Notes under the pieces: model-generated
Database searches by the model: none
Told to the model about the DNA's origin: nothing
What the model saw: the letters and a program-made list of their open reading frames with translations, nothing else
Program-made: the position numbers and the translations under genes
Assembly: GCF_902826655.1 (NCBI RefSeq)
Contig: NZ_CADEFR010000009.1
Coordinates: forward strand, 18,971 to 82,970
Length of the DNA: 64,000 nt
Direction of reading: 5' to 3'
Source: an uncultured Methylibium sp.
Lineage (GTDB): Bacteria; Pseudomonadota; Gammaproteobacteria; Burkholderiales; Burkholderiaceae_C
Shown here: one piece after another, positions 1-6,984 of the stretch
Layout of the letters: each line of letters starts with the position of its first letter
Position numbering within the stretch: position 1 is the stretch's first letter

Positions 1-549
1 GCGCAGCGCATCGATCTCGTCGGCGACCAGCGCCTCGCGCGTCGCCGGCTCGGGCGCGACGAGGTCGGCCTTGGTCAACACGACGACCGGCTGCACGCCG
101 TGCTGCGCCAGCAGCAGGAAGCGTTCGAGCCGGCGCGGATTGAAGTCCGCGTCCAGGCCCATGACGAACAGTGCCGTGTCGACGTTGCTGACCACCGCGT
201 GGCGGCGGCCATCGGCATCGCGGCGCGCGACGTGGTTCAGCGGCTCGAGCCGCCGCTCGACCCACAGCCCGCCCTGCGAGTCGCGCGCGCACAGCAGCCA
301 GTCGCCGACCGCCAGCGCGGCGCCGGCCTCGGACAGCTCGCGCACCAGCCGCGGCAAGGCACGGCCGACGTGCTCGGCGTGGCCGTCGTGGAGTTTCAGG
401 GTCTCGCGGTGCACCTCGACCAGGCGCAGCAGCCACATGGCGCGCGGGGCCGGGTCAGGCTCCAGCGTGCCGAGCGCTGCATGCAGCGCCGGGGCGAGCG
501 CCAGGCTCCAGCCGATGGGGAGCAGGGGCTCGAAATCGATCTCGATCAT
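1..549 (-). CDS. rsgA: Ribosome small subunit-dependent GTPase A, N-terminal part (runs off the left edge)
   Basis: The reading frame opens with ATG at 549 and stays open to base 1 (183 codons), so only the N-terminal half is present. RsgA is a circularly permuted GTPase that helps late 30S subunit maturation. Visible features are the OB-fold region (residues about 55-110), the stretch VVSNVDTALFVMGLDADFNPRR that is typical of the family, and the G4-type base-recognition motif TKADL near residue 165. The G1 and G3 motifs and the zinc-binding C-terminus lie outside the window. A promoter and a short leader reading frame lie upstream on the same strand, with a gap of about 158 bases before this start. 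No strong ribosome binding site is seen, so a slightly different start is possible. Family assignment is confident. Confidence 0.88.
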   Translation of the reverse strand, partial: MIEIDFEPLLPIGWSLALAPALHAALGTLEPDPAPRAMWLLRLVEVHRETLKLHDGHAEHVGRALPRLVRELSEAGAALAVGDWLLCARDSQGGLWVERRLEPLNHVARRDADGRRHAVVSNVDTALFVMGLDADFNPRRLERFLLLAQHGVQPVVVLTKADLVAPEPATREALVADEIDALR

Positions 550-707
550 GATGGTTCGGACTCTCGGGCGTGATGACGCTTTCGCCGAAGCGAATGCGCA
601 GCAATCTGCCCGCGCAGCGCGCGCGGCAGGGCATCAGGTCAGGAGTCGGCCGCGGGCGGAGGCGCGCGGCGGGTCGAAGATCGAAGGGGACTTCGAGCGC
701 CCGGGCT

Positions 708-752
708 TCAGGCGGCAGCCGACGGGAGGACGGCAATGTCGGTCTGGCTCAT
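708..752 (-). CDS. Possible 14-residue leader peptide
   Basis: A tiny frame reads MSQTDIAVLPSAAA and stop. It is preceded by a good Shine-Dalgarno sequence (GGAG, seven bases before the ATG) and lies about 50 bases downstream of a good sigma-70-like promoter at 810-838. It contains no run of a single regulatory amino acid, so it is not an obvious attenuator, and it matches no RiPP precursor I recognise. An overlapping TTG-started frame runs on from here towards rsgA but has low-complexity composition. This could be a true leader peptide of the rsgA transcript, or a longer gene broken by a frameshift. Confidence 0.3.
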   Translation of the reverse strand: MSQTDIAVLPSAAA

Positions 753-809
753 GTCACGTCTCCTTGCGTCGGTTGAGGGGCGGCCCGGTCGGACCGCAGC
801 GAGGGCGCG

Positions 810-838
810 AGTGTCGCAGCGCCGGAGTGCCGCGTCAA
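810..838 (-). promoter_or_regulatory. Sigma-70-type promoter upstream of the leader frame and rsgA
   Basis: On the minus strand TTGACG (833-838) is separated by 17 bases from GACACT (810-815), an almost ideal -35 box with acceptable -10 and ideal spacing for a GC-rich betaproteobacterium. The predicted start point near 803 would give a transcript that carries the 14-codon frame and then rsgA. Confidence 0.5.
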
Positions 839-852
839 CGCGACCCGGCATG

Positions 853-887
853 AAAAAGGCCGCGCGGGGCCAGAGCCCGGCGCGGCC
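853..887 (-). terminator. Rho-independent terminator after the small exported protein gene
   Basis: Perfect 8-bp inverted repeat GGCCGCGC (858-865) and GCGCGGCC (880-887). It is followed on the minus strand by a run of five T (853-857). It lies about 50 bases past the stop codon at 936. Confidence 0.8.
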
Positions 888-935
888 GAACAGCGGGGGA
901 GTCTTGTAGCCCGCCGGTATGCAAGCGTTGCGCGA

Positions 936-1166
936 TCAGCAGCTGCGCGCTGCGGTCGCCGTGCAGGCGGCGGCCAGCTGCGTGTCGGCCGGCGCCGCCG
1001 CGCTGCGATGGGCGGTGACGACCACGCGCTCGAGCTGCACGACCTGCGCATGCGGCGACACGGTGCGATGCTGAGCCAGCGCGTCGACACCGACCAGCTG
1101 GCCGGCGGTCAGCGCGAGGGCGACGGCAGCGGCGGCGGCGTGGTGGGTGGAGAAGAGGCTGTTCAT
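936..1166 (-). CDS. Small exported protein of unknown function
   Basis: This 76-residue frame has ATG at 1166 and a good ribosome binding site (GGGAG, six bases upstream). The N-terminus is a signal peptide: a short polar start, an Ala/Val/Leu-rich core and a likely cleavage after ALAQ near residue 32. The mature part is only about 45 residues, with the stretch ERVVVTAHR and two Cys at the C-terminal end. The ERVVVTA motif resembles the segment near the start of mature TonB-dependent receptors, but no plug or barrel follows. A terminator at 853-887 closes the unit, so it is probably a single-gene transcript. I do not recognise a family with a known function. Confidence 0.6.
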   Translation of the reverse strand: MNSLFSTHHAAAAAVALALTAGQLVGVDALAQHRTVSPHAQVVQLERVVVTAHRSAAAPADTQLAAACTATAARSC

Positions 1167-1317
1167 GTCTGGCTCCCGTTCCAGAGACCCGGATCGGGCC
1201 TCGATGGAAAGCAGTATCGGCAGCGCCGGACCGGCACGCCACGCACATGCGATCAACGGGGCGGAGTGCGGGATGAACGGCGCTGCAGCGCGACGAACCG
1301 CAGCGCCGGCAGCGCCG

Positions 1318-1348
1318 AAAAGCCGACGGGGGCCTCGCGGCCCCCGTC
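1318..1348 (-). terminator. Rho-independent terminator after the HiPIP gene
   Basis: Perfect 10-bp inverted repeat GACGGGGGCC / GGCCCCCGTC with a four-base TCGC loop (1325-1348). It is followed on the minus strand by GGC and four T. It sits 25 bases past the HiPIP stop codon. Confidence 0.75.
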
Positions 1349-1372
1349 GAAACGCACCTGCGGGACCTCGGC

Positions 1373-1678
1373 TCAGGCCTTCTTGGCGTAGGCGCTGCAC
1401 CATCCTGCGGCAGCGACCTGCTTGCCCGTGAACAGCGGGCAGCCGCCCGCCGCATCGCCGGCCTTGCCCTGGAACAGCGCGCAGCTGCCGCAGTTCTGGC
1501 CGGCGGCGTAGTTCTTGAACTTGGCCTTGTCGGCCTTGGTGGCATCGTGGACATAGCCGAGTGCAGCGGCCTGGGCGTCCTTCTCGTCGACCCTGGCCTG
1601 GGCGTGCGCGCTGCGGGCGCCCAGCACGGCCAGGCCGGCGGCGGGAATCCATTGGATGAACTGGCGACGGGCTGTCAT
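1373..1678 (-). CDS. High-potential iron-sulfur protein (HiPIP), Tat-exported
   Basis: A 101-residue precursor. HiPIPs are small periplasmic electron carriers with one [4Fe-4S]3+/2+ cluster; in purple bacteria and relatives they donate electrons to photosynthetic or respiratory complexes. The N-terminus has a twin-arginine signal (TARRQFIQ, hydrophobic core, AHA-QA cleavage near residue 27), as expected for a cofactor loaded before export. The four cluster cysteines are C63, C66, C80 and C94, in the family pattern CxxC...C...C with GGCPLF and GWCSAY. The start at 1678 has AGGAGA eight bases upstream; a longer frame begins 11 codons earlier but lacks this. The gene appears monocistronic, with a terminator directly after it. 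Confidence 0.93.
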   Translation of the reverse strand: MTARRQFIQWIPAAGLAVLGARSAHAQARVDEKDAQAAALGYVHDATKADKAKFKNYAAGQNCGSCALFQGKAGDAAGGCPLFTGKQVAAAGWCSAYAKKA

Positions 1679-1795
1679 CGGGGTCTCCTGTGGAAGTGGG
1701 TGGCTGTACAACGCCGGGCCACGGCGGGCCGACGACCCATGATGCGTCGCGGCGCTGACAGTTCGCCCACGGCGCCGGATACCCGACCGCCGCGC

Positions 1796-2971
1796 TCAGC
1801 GTCGGCCGACGAAGGCGTCGCGCGCCCGCTTGCCGATGAAGGGGTGATCGGTGAAGAAGCCATCCATGCCGAGCTGCAGGAAGGCGCGCACCCAGGCGCC
1901 CATGTCGCCCAGTGACGCCGGATCGCTGCCGGCATCGAACTCGTCGGGCAGGAAGCCGTTCTCGGCACGGAAGGTGTAGGGGTGCACCAGCAGCCCGGCC
2001 GCGTGCGCGTCGGCGATCAGGGTCGTGGGCGTGCCGAGCCGCCCGCCGACCAGCGGCACGATCAGCGTCGAGGCCGGGCCGATGCCGTTGGCGTAGCCGG
2101 CCACCTCGGCCAGGCCGGCCGGGCGAGCCAGGTCGCCGTAGGTGCGCACGTCGCCGGCGACCACGAAGTCCCAGGGCCGCGCCGCCGCGCCGCCGTACAG
2201 CTGCACCAGCGGCACGCGCGTCATGCTGCGCAGCTTCTTCAGGTTCGCCGTCTCGAAGGACTGCACGAAGACCGGCGAGTCGGCGCGCTTGTAGCCGTAG
2301 CGGTCGAGCAGGCGCACCAGCGGCTCCTCGAGCGCCAGGCCGATGCCCTGGAAGTAGCTCGGATGCTTGGTCTCGGGGTAGACGCCGACCGGCTTCGCCT
2401 TGCGGGCCTTGACACCGTCGGCACGCGCTTCCTGGCGACGGCGCTCGTTGGCCCGCTCCACCAGCTGCAGCACCTCCTCGAAGGTCGGCACCTCGAACAT
2501 GTCGTTGAAGCGCGCGTTGGCCGGGCGCAGCGCCGGGATGCGCTCGCGCGCGCGCAGGGTCTTCAGCTCGGCCAGCGTGAAGTCCTCGGTGAACCAGCCG
2601 GTGATGGCGACGCCGTCGATCGACCGGGTGGTGCGGCGCGACGCGAACTCCGGGCGCTCGGCCACGTCGGTCGTGGCCTCGCGCAGGCTGCCGTCGGCAT
2701 TGAGGATCGCGATCGCGTTCTCGTGCCGCGCGACCAGCACGCCATCCTTGGTGCTGACGAGGTCGGGCTCGACGAAGTCGGCACCCTGCTCGATCGCCAG
2801 CCAGTAGGCGGCCAGCGTGTGCTCGGGCACGTAGCCGCTGGCGCCGCGGTGGCCGATGACCAGCGGTTCGGCCGTCGAGGGCGGCGGACCGGGACGGTGG
2901 CCCGCGGACACGGCGCAGGCGCTGCCGGCGGCCAGAAGCAGCGCGGCGGTGAGCAGGGAAGCGATTCGCAT
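1796..2971 (-). CDS. Exported glycerophosphodiester phosphodiesterase
   Basis: A 391-residue protein of the GDPD family, which hydrolyses glycerophosphodiesters to glycerol 3-phosphate and an alcohol using a divalent metal. It has an N-terminal signal peptide ending near residue 23, then the family signature VIGHRGASGYVPEHTLAAY with the catalytic His, and EPDLVSTKDGVLVARHE with metal ligands. The C-terminal GMDGFFTDHP closes the TIM barrel. Length fits periplasmic GlpQ-type enzymes. ATG at 2971 has GGAG nine bases upstream; the longer frame reaching 3112 is probably not used. A cysteine near the signal end is a poor lipobox, so a soluble periplasmic form is favoured. Confidence 0.9.
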   Translation of the reverse strand: MRIASLLTAALLLAAGSACAVSAGHRPGPPPSTAEPLVIGHRGASGYVPEHTLAAYWLAIEQGADFVEPDLVSTKDGVLVARHENAIAILNADGSLREATTDVAERPEFASRRTTRSIDGVAITGWFTEDFTLAELKTLRARERIPALRPANARFNDMFEVPTFEEVLQLVERANERRRQEARADGVKARKAKPVGVYPETKHPSYFQGIGLALEEPLVRLLDRYGYKRADSPVFVQSFETANLKKLRSMTRVPLVQLYGGAAARPWDFVVAGDVRTYGDLARPAGLAEVAGYANGIGPASTLIVPLVGGRLGTPTTLIADAHAAGLLVHPYTFRAENGFLPDEFDAGSDPASLGDMGAWVRAFLQLGMDGFFTDHPFIGKRARDAFVGRR

Positions 2972-3099
2972 GCAGAGACTCCAGGGGGTGGCGCAATGGA
3001 CGCGTACGCTAGGCGGGCGTCGTGACCCGCGCATGACGTTCCCGTGAAGCGCCGGCTGCGGCAACATCGCGACCATCCGTGATCTCCGAGGAAATGGCC

Positions 3100-3675
3100 A
3101 TGAGGATCGCACGCTGGCTGGTGCCGCTGCTGCTGCTGGGCCTGGCGGCCATGCCCCTGCGCGCGGCCGAGCGCAGCATCGACAAGCAGGTCGTCGTCAA
3201 CGCGACGCTGGACCAGCTGTGGGCGGCCTGGACCACGCGCGAGGGGATCGTCGGCTTCTTCGCCCCCGACGCGGTGATCGATGCGCGCGTCGGCGGCGCC
3301 TTCCACATCCACATCGACCCGGGCGCTCCGCCGGGCTCGAAGGGCGCCGACGACATGCGCTACATGGCCCTGCAGCCGAAGCGCATGCTGTCCTTCGACT
3401 GGAACGCGCCGCCCAGCCTGCCGGGCGTGCGGCAGCAGCGCAGCTTCGTCGTGCTGCGCTTCGAGGCGCTGGACGAGCGTCGCAGCCGGCTCACGCTCCA
3501 CCACACCGGCTGGGGCGACGGTGGCGAATGGGACCAGGCCTATGCCTACTTCGACCGCGCCTGGGGCCATGTCCTCGCCAACCTGCAGAAGCGCTTCGAC
3601 AGCGGCCCGGTCGACTGGACGGAGTGGCTGGCCATGCTGAAGAAGGCGCGCGAGGACGCCGCCAGAAAGCCCTGA
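3100..3675 (+). CDS. Exported SRPBCC (AHSA1-like) domain protein
   Basis: A 191-residue protein with a signal peptide (residues 1-22, ending LRAA) followed by one START/Bet v 1-like fold: IDKQVVVNATLDQLWAAWTT at the start, a central GGAFHIHIDPG strand, and a C-terminal helix containing WGHVLANLQKRF. Such proteins bind hydrophobic ligands in a deep cavity; the ligand here is unknown. The start at 3100 has GAGGAA six bases upstream, and earlier in-frame starts lack this. It ends 10 bases before selU on the same strand, so the two may be co-transcribed, but nothing links their functions. Confidence 0.75.
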   Translation: MRIARWLVPLLLLGLAAMPLRAAERSIDKQVVVNATLDQLWAAWTTREGIVGFFAPDAVIDARVGGAFHIHIDPGAPPGSKGADDMRYMALQPKRMLSFDWNAPPSLPGVRQQRSFVVLRFEALDERRSRLTLHHTGWGDGGEWDQAYAYFDRAWGHVLANLQKRFDSGPVDWTEWLAMLKKAREDAARKP

Positions 3676-3685
3676 GCCGCCCCGC

Positions 3686-4729
3686 ATGCACCCCCGCCCG
3701 ACCCGGGTCGACGACCTGCCCGCCTTCGACGCCGTCATCGACGTCCGCTCGCCGGCCGAGTTCGCGCTCGATCACATCCCCGGCGCGATCAACTGCCCGG
3801 TGCTCGACGACGAGGAGCGGCGCATCGTCGGCACGATCTACGTGCAGGTGTCGCCCTTCGAGGCACGCCGGATCGGCGGCGCGATGGTCGCGCGCAACAT
3901 CGCGCGCCACCTGGAGACGCAGTTCCGCGACCACCCGAAGACCTGGCGCCCGCTGCTGTACTGCTGGCGCGGCGGCATGCGCAGCGGCAGCTTCGTGACG
4001 TGGATGCGACTCGTCGGCTGGGATGCCCAGCAGCTGCAGGGTGGCTACAAGTCCTGGCGCGCCCACGTGATCGAGCGCATCGCGACGCTCGCACCACGCC
4101 TGCCGCTGCGCGTGCTGTGCGGGCCGACCGGCAGCGCCAAGACGCGCGTGCTGCAGGCCCTGGCCGAGCAGGGCGAACAGGTGCTGGACCTGGAGGCGCT
4201 GGCCGCGCACCGGGGCTCCGTCCTCGGCGCCCTGCCCGGCACCGAACAGCCGACGCAGAAGGCCTTCGAGACCCGGTTGGCGACCGCATTGGCCGGCTTC
4301 GACCTCGGGCGCACGGTCTGGGTCGAAGCCGAGAGCCGCAAGATCGGCCGCATCGGCCTGCCCGATGCCCTGCTGCTGAGGCTGCGCGACAGCCCGGCGG
4401 TCGAGATCGCCGCGACGCCTGCCGCACGCCTGGCCTACCTGCTGCGCGACTACGACTGGCTGGGTGACGACCCGCAGCGACTCGTCGACAAGCTCGGCCT
4501 GCTGAAGGGCCTGCAGGCCAACGAGACCCTGGCGCAGTGGCAGGACTGGGCCCGGGCGCGCGCCCTGCCGCCGCTGTTCGAGGCGCTGATGCGCGAGCAC
4601 TACGACCCGCTGTACGCCCGCTCGCAAGGCCAGCACTTCGCCCGCCTCGGCGCCGCGCCGCGCTTCGAGACGGACAACCTCTCGGAGGCCGGAGTCGCTG
4701 CGCTGGCGCGCCGGCTCGCGGCCGGCTGA
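3686..4729 (+). CDS. selU: tRNA 2-selenouridine synthase
   Basis: A 347-residue protein that converts 2-thiouridine at the wobble position of certain tRNAs to 2-selenouridine, via a geranylated intermediate, using selenophosphate. Residues 1-125 form a rhodanese domain with the essential Cys93 in YCWRGGMRSGS. Residues about 140-340 form a P-loop domain with Walker A GPTGSAKT (146-153). Domain order and length match SelU/MnmH. No selD lies in this window. The gene converges with the BLUF gene, leaving only nine bases between the stop codons and no visible terminator. Confidence 0.93.
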   Translation: MHPRPTRVDDLPAFDAVIDVRSPAEFALDHIPGAINCPVLDDEERRIVGTIYVQVSPFEARRIGGAMVARNIARHLETQFRDHPKTWRPLLYCWRGGMRSGSFVTWMRLVGWDAQQLQGGYKSWRAHVIERIATLAPRLPLRVLCGPTGSAKTRVLQALAEQGEQVLDLEALAAHRGSVLGALPGTEQPTQKAFETRLATALAGFDLGRTVWVEAESRKIGRIGLPDALLLRLRDSPAVEIAATPAARLAYLLRDYDWLGDDPQRLVDKLGLLKGLQANETLAQWQDWARARALPPLFEALMREHYDPLYARSQGQHFARLGAAPRFETDNLSEAGVAALARRLAAG

Positions 4730-4738
4730 TCGCCGTGC

Positions 4739-5137
4739 TCAGGGTTCCAGATCGACGAGCGGCAACTGGTCGAGCACGGCACGGACCGCCGCCGGACCGC
4801 GCAACGCGGCGAAGCGCGTGAGCTCCTGGCCGTCGTCCAGCAGCAGGTAGCCCATGCGCCAGCGCGCGAACAGGCGCTCGCCCTCCGACGGGCCGTGGTG
4901 CAGCACCTGCAGGGCCTCGTGGCGCGGGTCGCGCTTCAGACGTTCGATCAGGCCATCGATCTCGGCGAGCGAGCCCTCCACGTACTGGCACACGTGGGCC
5001 CCGTCGAACACCAGCACGCCGGTGATCCCGACGCGCGCATTGTTGCGGCGGGCCTGGACGGCGACCTCGGCGACCACCTCGAAGGGCTTCTCGCCCGCGA
5101 TGCGGCTGAGGTAGAGGAACTGAACAAGAGGCTCCAT
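4739..5137 (-). CDS. BLUF-domain blue-light sensor protein
   Basis: A 132-residue stand-alone BLUF protein. BLUF domains bind FAD and respond to blue light by rearranging the hydrogen bonds of a Tyr-Gln pair. The expected residues are visible: Tyr9 (FLYLSR), Asn32/Asn33 in RRNNARVGITG, Gln51 in HVCQYVEG, and the Trp93/Met95 pair in FARWRMGY. A short C-terminal tail of about 35 residues has no output domain, so it must act through a partner. The nearest candidate is the divergently transcribed Crp/Fnr regulator, which starts about 90 bases away; that link is inferred from position only. Confidence 0.92.
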   Translation of the reverse strand: MEPLVQFLYLSRIAGEKPFEVVAEVAVQARRNNARVGITGVLVFDGAHVCQYVEGSLAEIDGLIERLKRDPRHEALQVLHHGPSEGERLFARWRMGYLLLDDGQELTRFAALRGPAAVRAVLDQLPLVDLEP

Positions 5138-5200
5138 GCGGTCCGTGTGCGGTTTGATTTGCGACGGGCGAGACCTTAAGGGCCGCCCGGCGGCGCCACA

Positions 5201-5214
5201 ATGTCATTTCACAT
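5201..5214. promoter_or_regulatory. Possible operator between BLUF and Crp/Fnr genes
   Basis: A 14-base interrupted inverted repeat ATGT-N6-ACAT lies 14 bases before the preferred GTG start of the regulator, within the divergent intergenic region. It has the size of a Crp/Fnr half-site pair but is not the canonical FNR (TTGAT-N4-ATCAA) or CRP sequence. Its role is a guess. Confidence 0.2.
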
Positions 5215-5227
5215 AGCGAGGTCCCGC

Positions 5228-5974
5228 GTGCCGAAGCCCTGCCCCGCCTCCGTGCCCTGCGCCCACTGCCCGCTGCGCGCCCTGCCGGCGTTCGCGCCGA
5301 CCACCGAGCCCGAGCAGGTCTTCATCGAGCAGTTTCGCCAGGGCATGGTGCGCGCCGATCCCGGCGGCGAAGTCCTGCGCGAGCATGCGGCGAGCGACTC
5401 GCTCTACACGGTGTTCTCGGGCTGGGCCTTCCGCTTCAAGACCCTCAGCGACGGTCGGCGGCAGATCCTCAATTTCCTGCTGCCCGGCGACTTCATCGGC
5501 CTGCAGGAGCAGTTCGCCGACGGCGCGCCGCACGGCGTCGAGGCCCTGACCGAGGTGACCCTGTGCCGCTTCCCGAAGGACCGGCTGTGGTCGCTGTACC
5601 GCGAGTTCCCGAGCCTCGGCTACGACATCACCTGGCTGTCGGCGCGCGAGGAGAACATGACCGACGAGACGCTGCTGTCGGTCGGCCGCCGCAGCGCCAG
5701 CGAACGCATCGCCATGCTGCTGATCCACCTGTTCCGTCGCGCCGAGCGCGTCGGGCTGCGCGACGACCGCGGCGTCGTGTTCCCGGTCAGCCAGCAGCAT
5801 GTGGCCGACGCGCTGGGCCTGTCGCTGGTGCACACCAACAAGACCCTGCGCAAGCTGCACCGGCTGGGCCTGCACGAGATCGCCGACGGGCGACTGCGCC
5901 TGCTCAATCCGCGGGCGCTGCAGCGGCTGGCCGACTACGCCGAGCGGCCGATGCGCGCCATTCCCCTGCTCTGA
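5228..5974 (+). CDS. Crp/Fnr family transcriptional regulator
   Basis: A 248-residue regulator with a cyclic-nucleotide-binding-like fold (residues about 30-150, motif LPGDFIGLQEQF) and a C-terminal winged helix containing FPVSQQHVADALGLS followed by the recognition helix LVHTNKTLRKLHRLG. The N-terminus carries cysteines in PCPASVPCAHCPLRAL, and another Cys lies in VTLCRFPKDRLW, reminiscent of FNR cluster ligands but with different spacing. Iron-sulfur binding and oxygen sensing are possible but not proven. The GTG at 5228 is preferred because GAGG lies six bases upstream; an ATG at 5201 would add nine residues but has no binding site. The recognition helix lacks the E..SR of classical FNR, so the target site probably differs. 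Confidence 0.88.
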   Translation: MPKPCPASVPCAHCPLRALPAFAPTTEPEQVFIEQFRQGMVRADPGGEVLREHAASDSLYTVFSGWAFRFKTLSDGRRQILNFLLPGDFIGLQEQFADGAPHGVEALTEVTLCRFPKDRLWSLYREFPSLGYDITWLSAREENMTDETLLSVGRRSASERIAMLLIHLFRRAERVGLRDDRGVVFPVSQQHVADALGLSLVHTNKTLRKLHRLGLHEIADGRLRLLNPRALQRLADYAERPMRAIPLL

Positions 5975-5983
5975 ACCGCGGCC

Positions 5984-6460
5984 TCAGCCGCGGTGGATGG
6001 GGTCGACCCAGAGCACGGTCTCCGGCTTCTCGACCGGCTCGATGTCCAGGTTGACGGCCGTCGCCTCGCCGTCGCTGCGCACCAGCACGCATTCGAGCTT
6101 CTCGTCGCGGCTGGCATTGATCTCCTGGTGCGGCACGAAGGGCGGCACGTAGATGAAGTCGCCCGGGCCGGCTTCGGCGGTGAACTGCAGCTGCTCGCCC
6201 CAGCGCATGCGCGCATGGCCCTTGACGACGAAGATCACGCTCTCGAGCGGACCATGATGGTGGGCGCCGGTCTTCGCGTCGGGATGGATGTGCACGGTGC
6301 CGGCCCACAGCTTCTGCGCGCCGACACGCGCGAAGGTGATCGCGGCCTGGCGGTCCATGCCCGGCGTCTGCGCGGTGTTCGGATCGAGCTGGCCGGCCGG
6401 GATGACGCGCACGCCGTCGTGCTTCCAGCGGTCGTGCTCAGGGTCGTGCGTCGTGCTCAT
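5984..6460 (-). CDS. Cupin-domain protein
   Basis: A 158-residue single-cupin protein. The metal-binding motif 1 is visible as HPDAKTGAHHHGPLESVIFVVKG, and motif 2 as GDFIYVPPFVPHQEIN, so a bound metal is likely. Proteins of this type include small dioxygenases, isomerases and sugar-binding enzymes; the substrate cannot be read from sequence. The start at 6460 has GGAG upstream. It is convergent with the Crp/Fnr gene, and its stop lies nine bases from that gene's stop. Confidence 0.8.
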   Translation of the reverse strand: MSTTHDPEHDRWKHDGVRVIPAGQLDPNTAQTPGMDRQAAITFARVGAQKLWAGTVHIHPDAKTGAHHHGPLESVIFVVKGHARMRWGEQLQFTAEAGPGDFIYVPPFVPHQEINASRDEKLECVLVRSDGEATAVNLDIEPVEKPETVLWVDPIHRG

Positions 6461-6531
6461 TCGGGGCTCTCCGGTCTGTTGCGCGAGTGTCACGCATTCC
6501 CGGCTCGGCCTGCTTGCGCGCATCGATCGGC

Positions 6532-6707
6532 TACACTGCGACCCGTAGATATGCGCAAGACCGTGGTTCTTAGGTGTCTCGGTTCGATCCGGTCTTCGGT
6601 TCCGAAGGCCGTCTGGTTCGTCTCCCCCAGGTAGCGTTTCTTGAGTGTCTCTGCACGGGCATGGCATGTCGCCGCGCCTGCATCTTTGTTCGATCGATAG
6701 GAATGTT
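6532..6707 (+). promoter_or_regulatory. Long leader region of the cold-shock gene
   Basis: TACACT (6532-6537) is a plausible -10 box, although no convincing -35 is seen 16-18 bases upstream. If it is used, the leader is about 160 bases long and contains a GC-rich hairpin around 6590-6615 (GGTCTTCGGTTCCGAAGGCC). Long structured leaders that act as thermosensors are known for cspA-type genes; this one is inferred by analogy. Confidence 0.3.
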
Positions 6708-6917
6708 ATGAGCGTGCAAACCGGCACCGTGAAGTGGTTCAACGAAGCCAAGGGCTTTGGATTCATCGCCCAGGACGGCGGTGGCGCCGATGTCTTCGCG
6801 CATTTCCGCGACATCACCGGCACGGGCTTCAAGACCCTGCAGGAGAACCAGCGCGTCGAATTCGAGGTGAAGCAAGGCCAGAAGGGCCCGCAAGCCGCGA
6901 ACATCCGCCCGCTGTAA
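6708..6917 (+). CDS. Cold-shock protein, CspA family
   Basis: A 69-residue single cold-shock domain protein, the usual family length. It binds single-stranded nucleic acid and melts RNA structure. RNP1 (KGFGFIAQD) and RNP2-like (DVFAHFRDI) motifs are intact, and [12 protein letters not shown] is the family signature. ATG at 6708 is preceded by AGGA. A strong terminator follows 27 bases after the stop, so the gene stands alone. Specialisation (cold, stationary phase or constitutive) cannot be told from sequence. Confidence 0.95.
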   Translation: MSVQTGTVKWFNEAKGFGFIAQDGGGADVFAHFRDITGTGFKTLQENQRVEFEVKQGQKGPQAANIRPL

Positions 6918-6943
6918 TCCAGCGAGCGCTGAAGCGCCTGAAG

Positions 6944-6969
6944 AAACGCGGCCTCGGCCGCGTTTTTTT
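6944..6969 (+). terminator. Rho-independent terminator after the cold-shock gene
   Basis: 9-bp perfect stem AAACGCGGC / GCCGCGTTT with loop CTCG, followed by seven T. On the opposite strand the A-rich side also gives a short T-run, so it may work in both directions for the convergent methionine synthase gene. Confidence 0.88.
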
Positions 6970-6984
6970 GTGCCTGCGCGGACC

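Noticed and set aside
455-736. TTG-started 93-codon minus-strand frame between the leader peptide and rsgA
   Set aside because: Its composition is low-complexity, it has no strong ribosome binding site, and its end overlaps rsgA in another frame. It might instead be the remnant of a frameshifted small gene.
6575-6610. T-loop-like sequence GGTTCGATCC upstream of the cold-shock gene
   Set aside because: The flanking bases do not form a tRNA T-arm or acceptor stem. It is part of the cold-shock leader.
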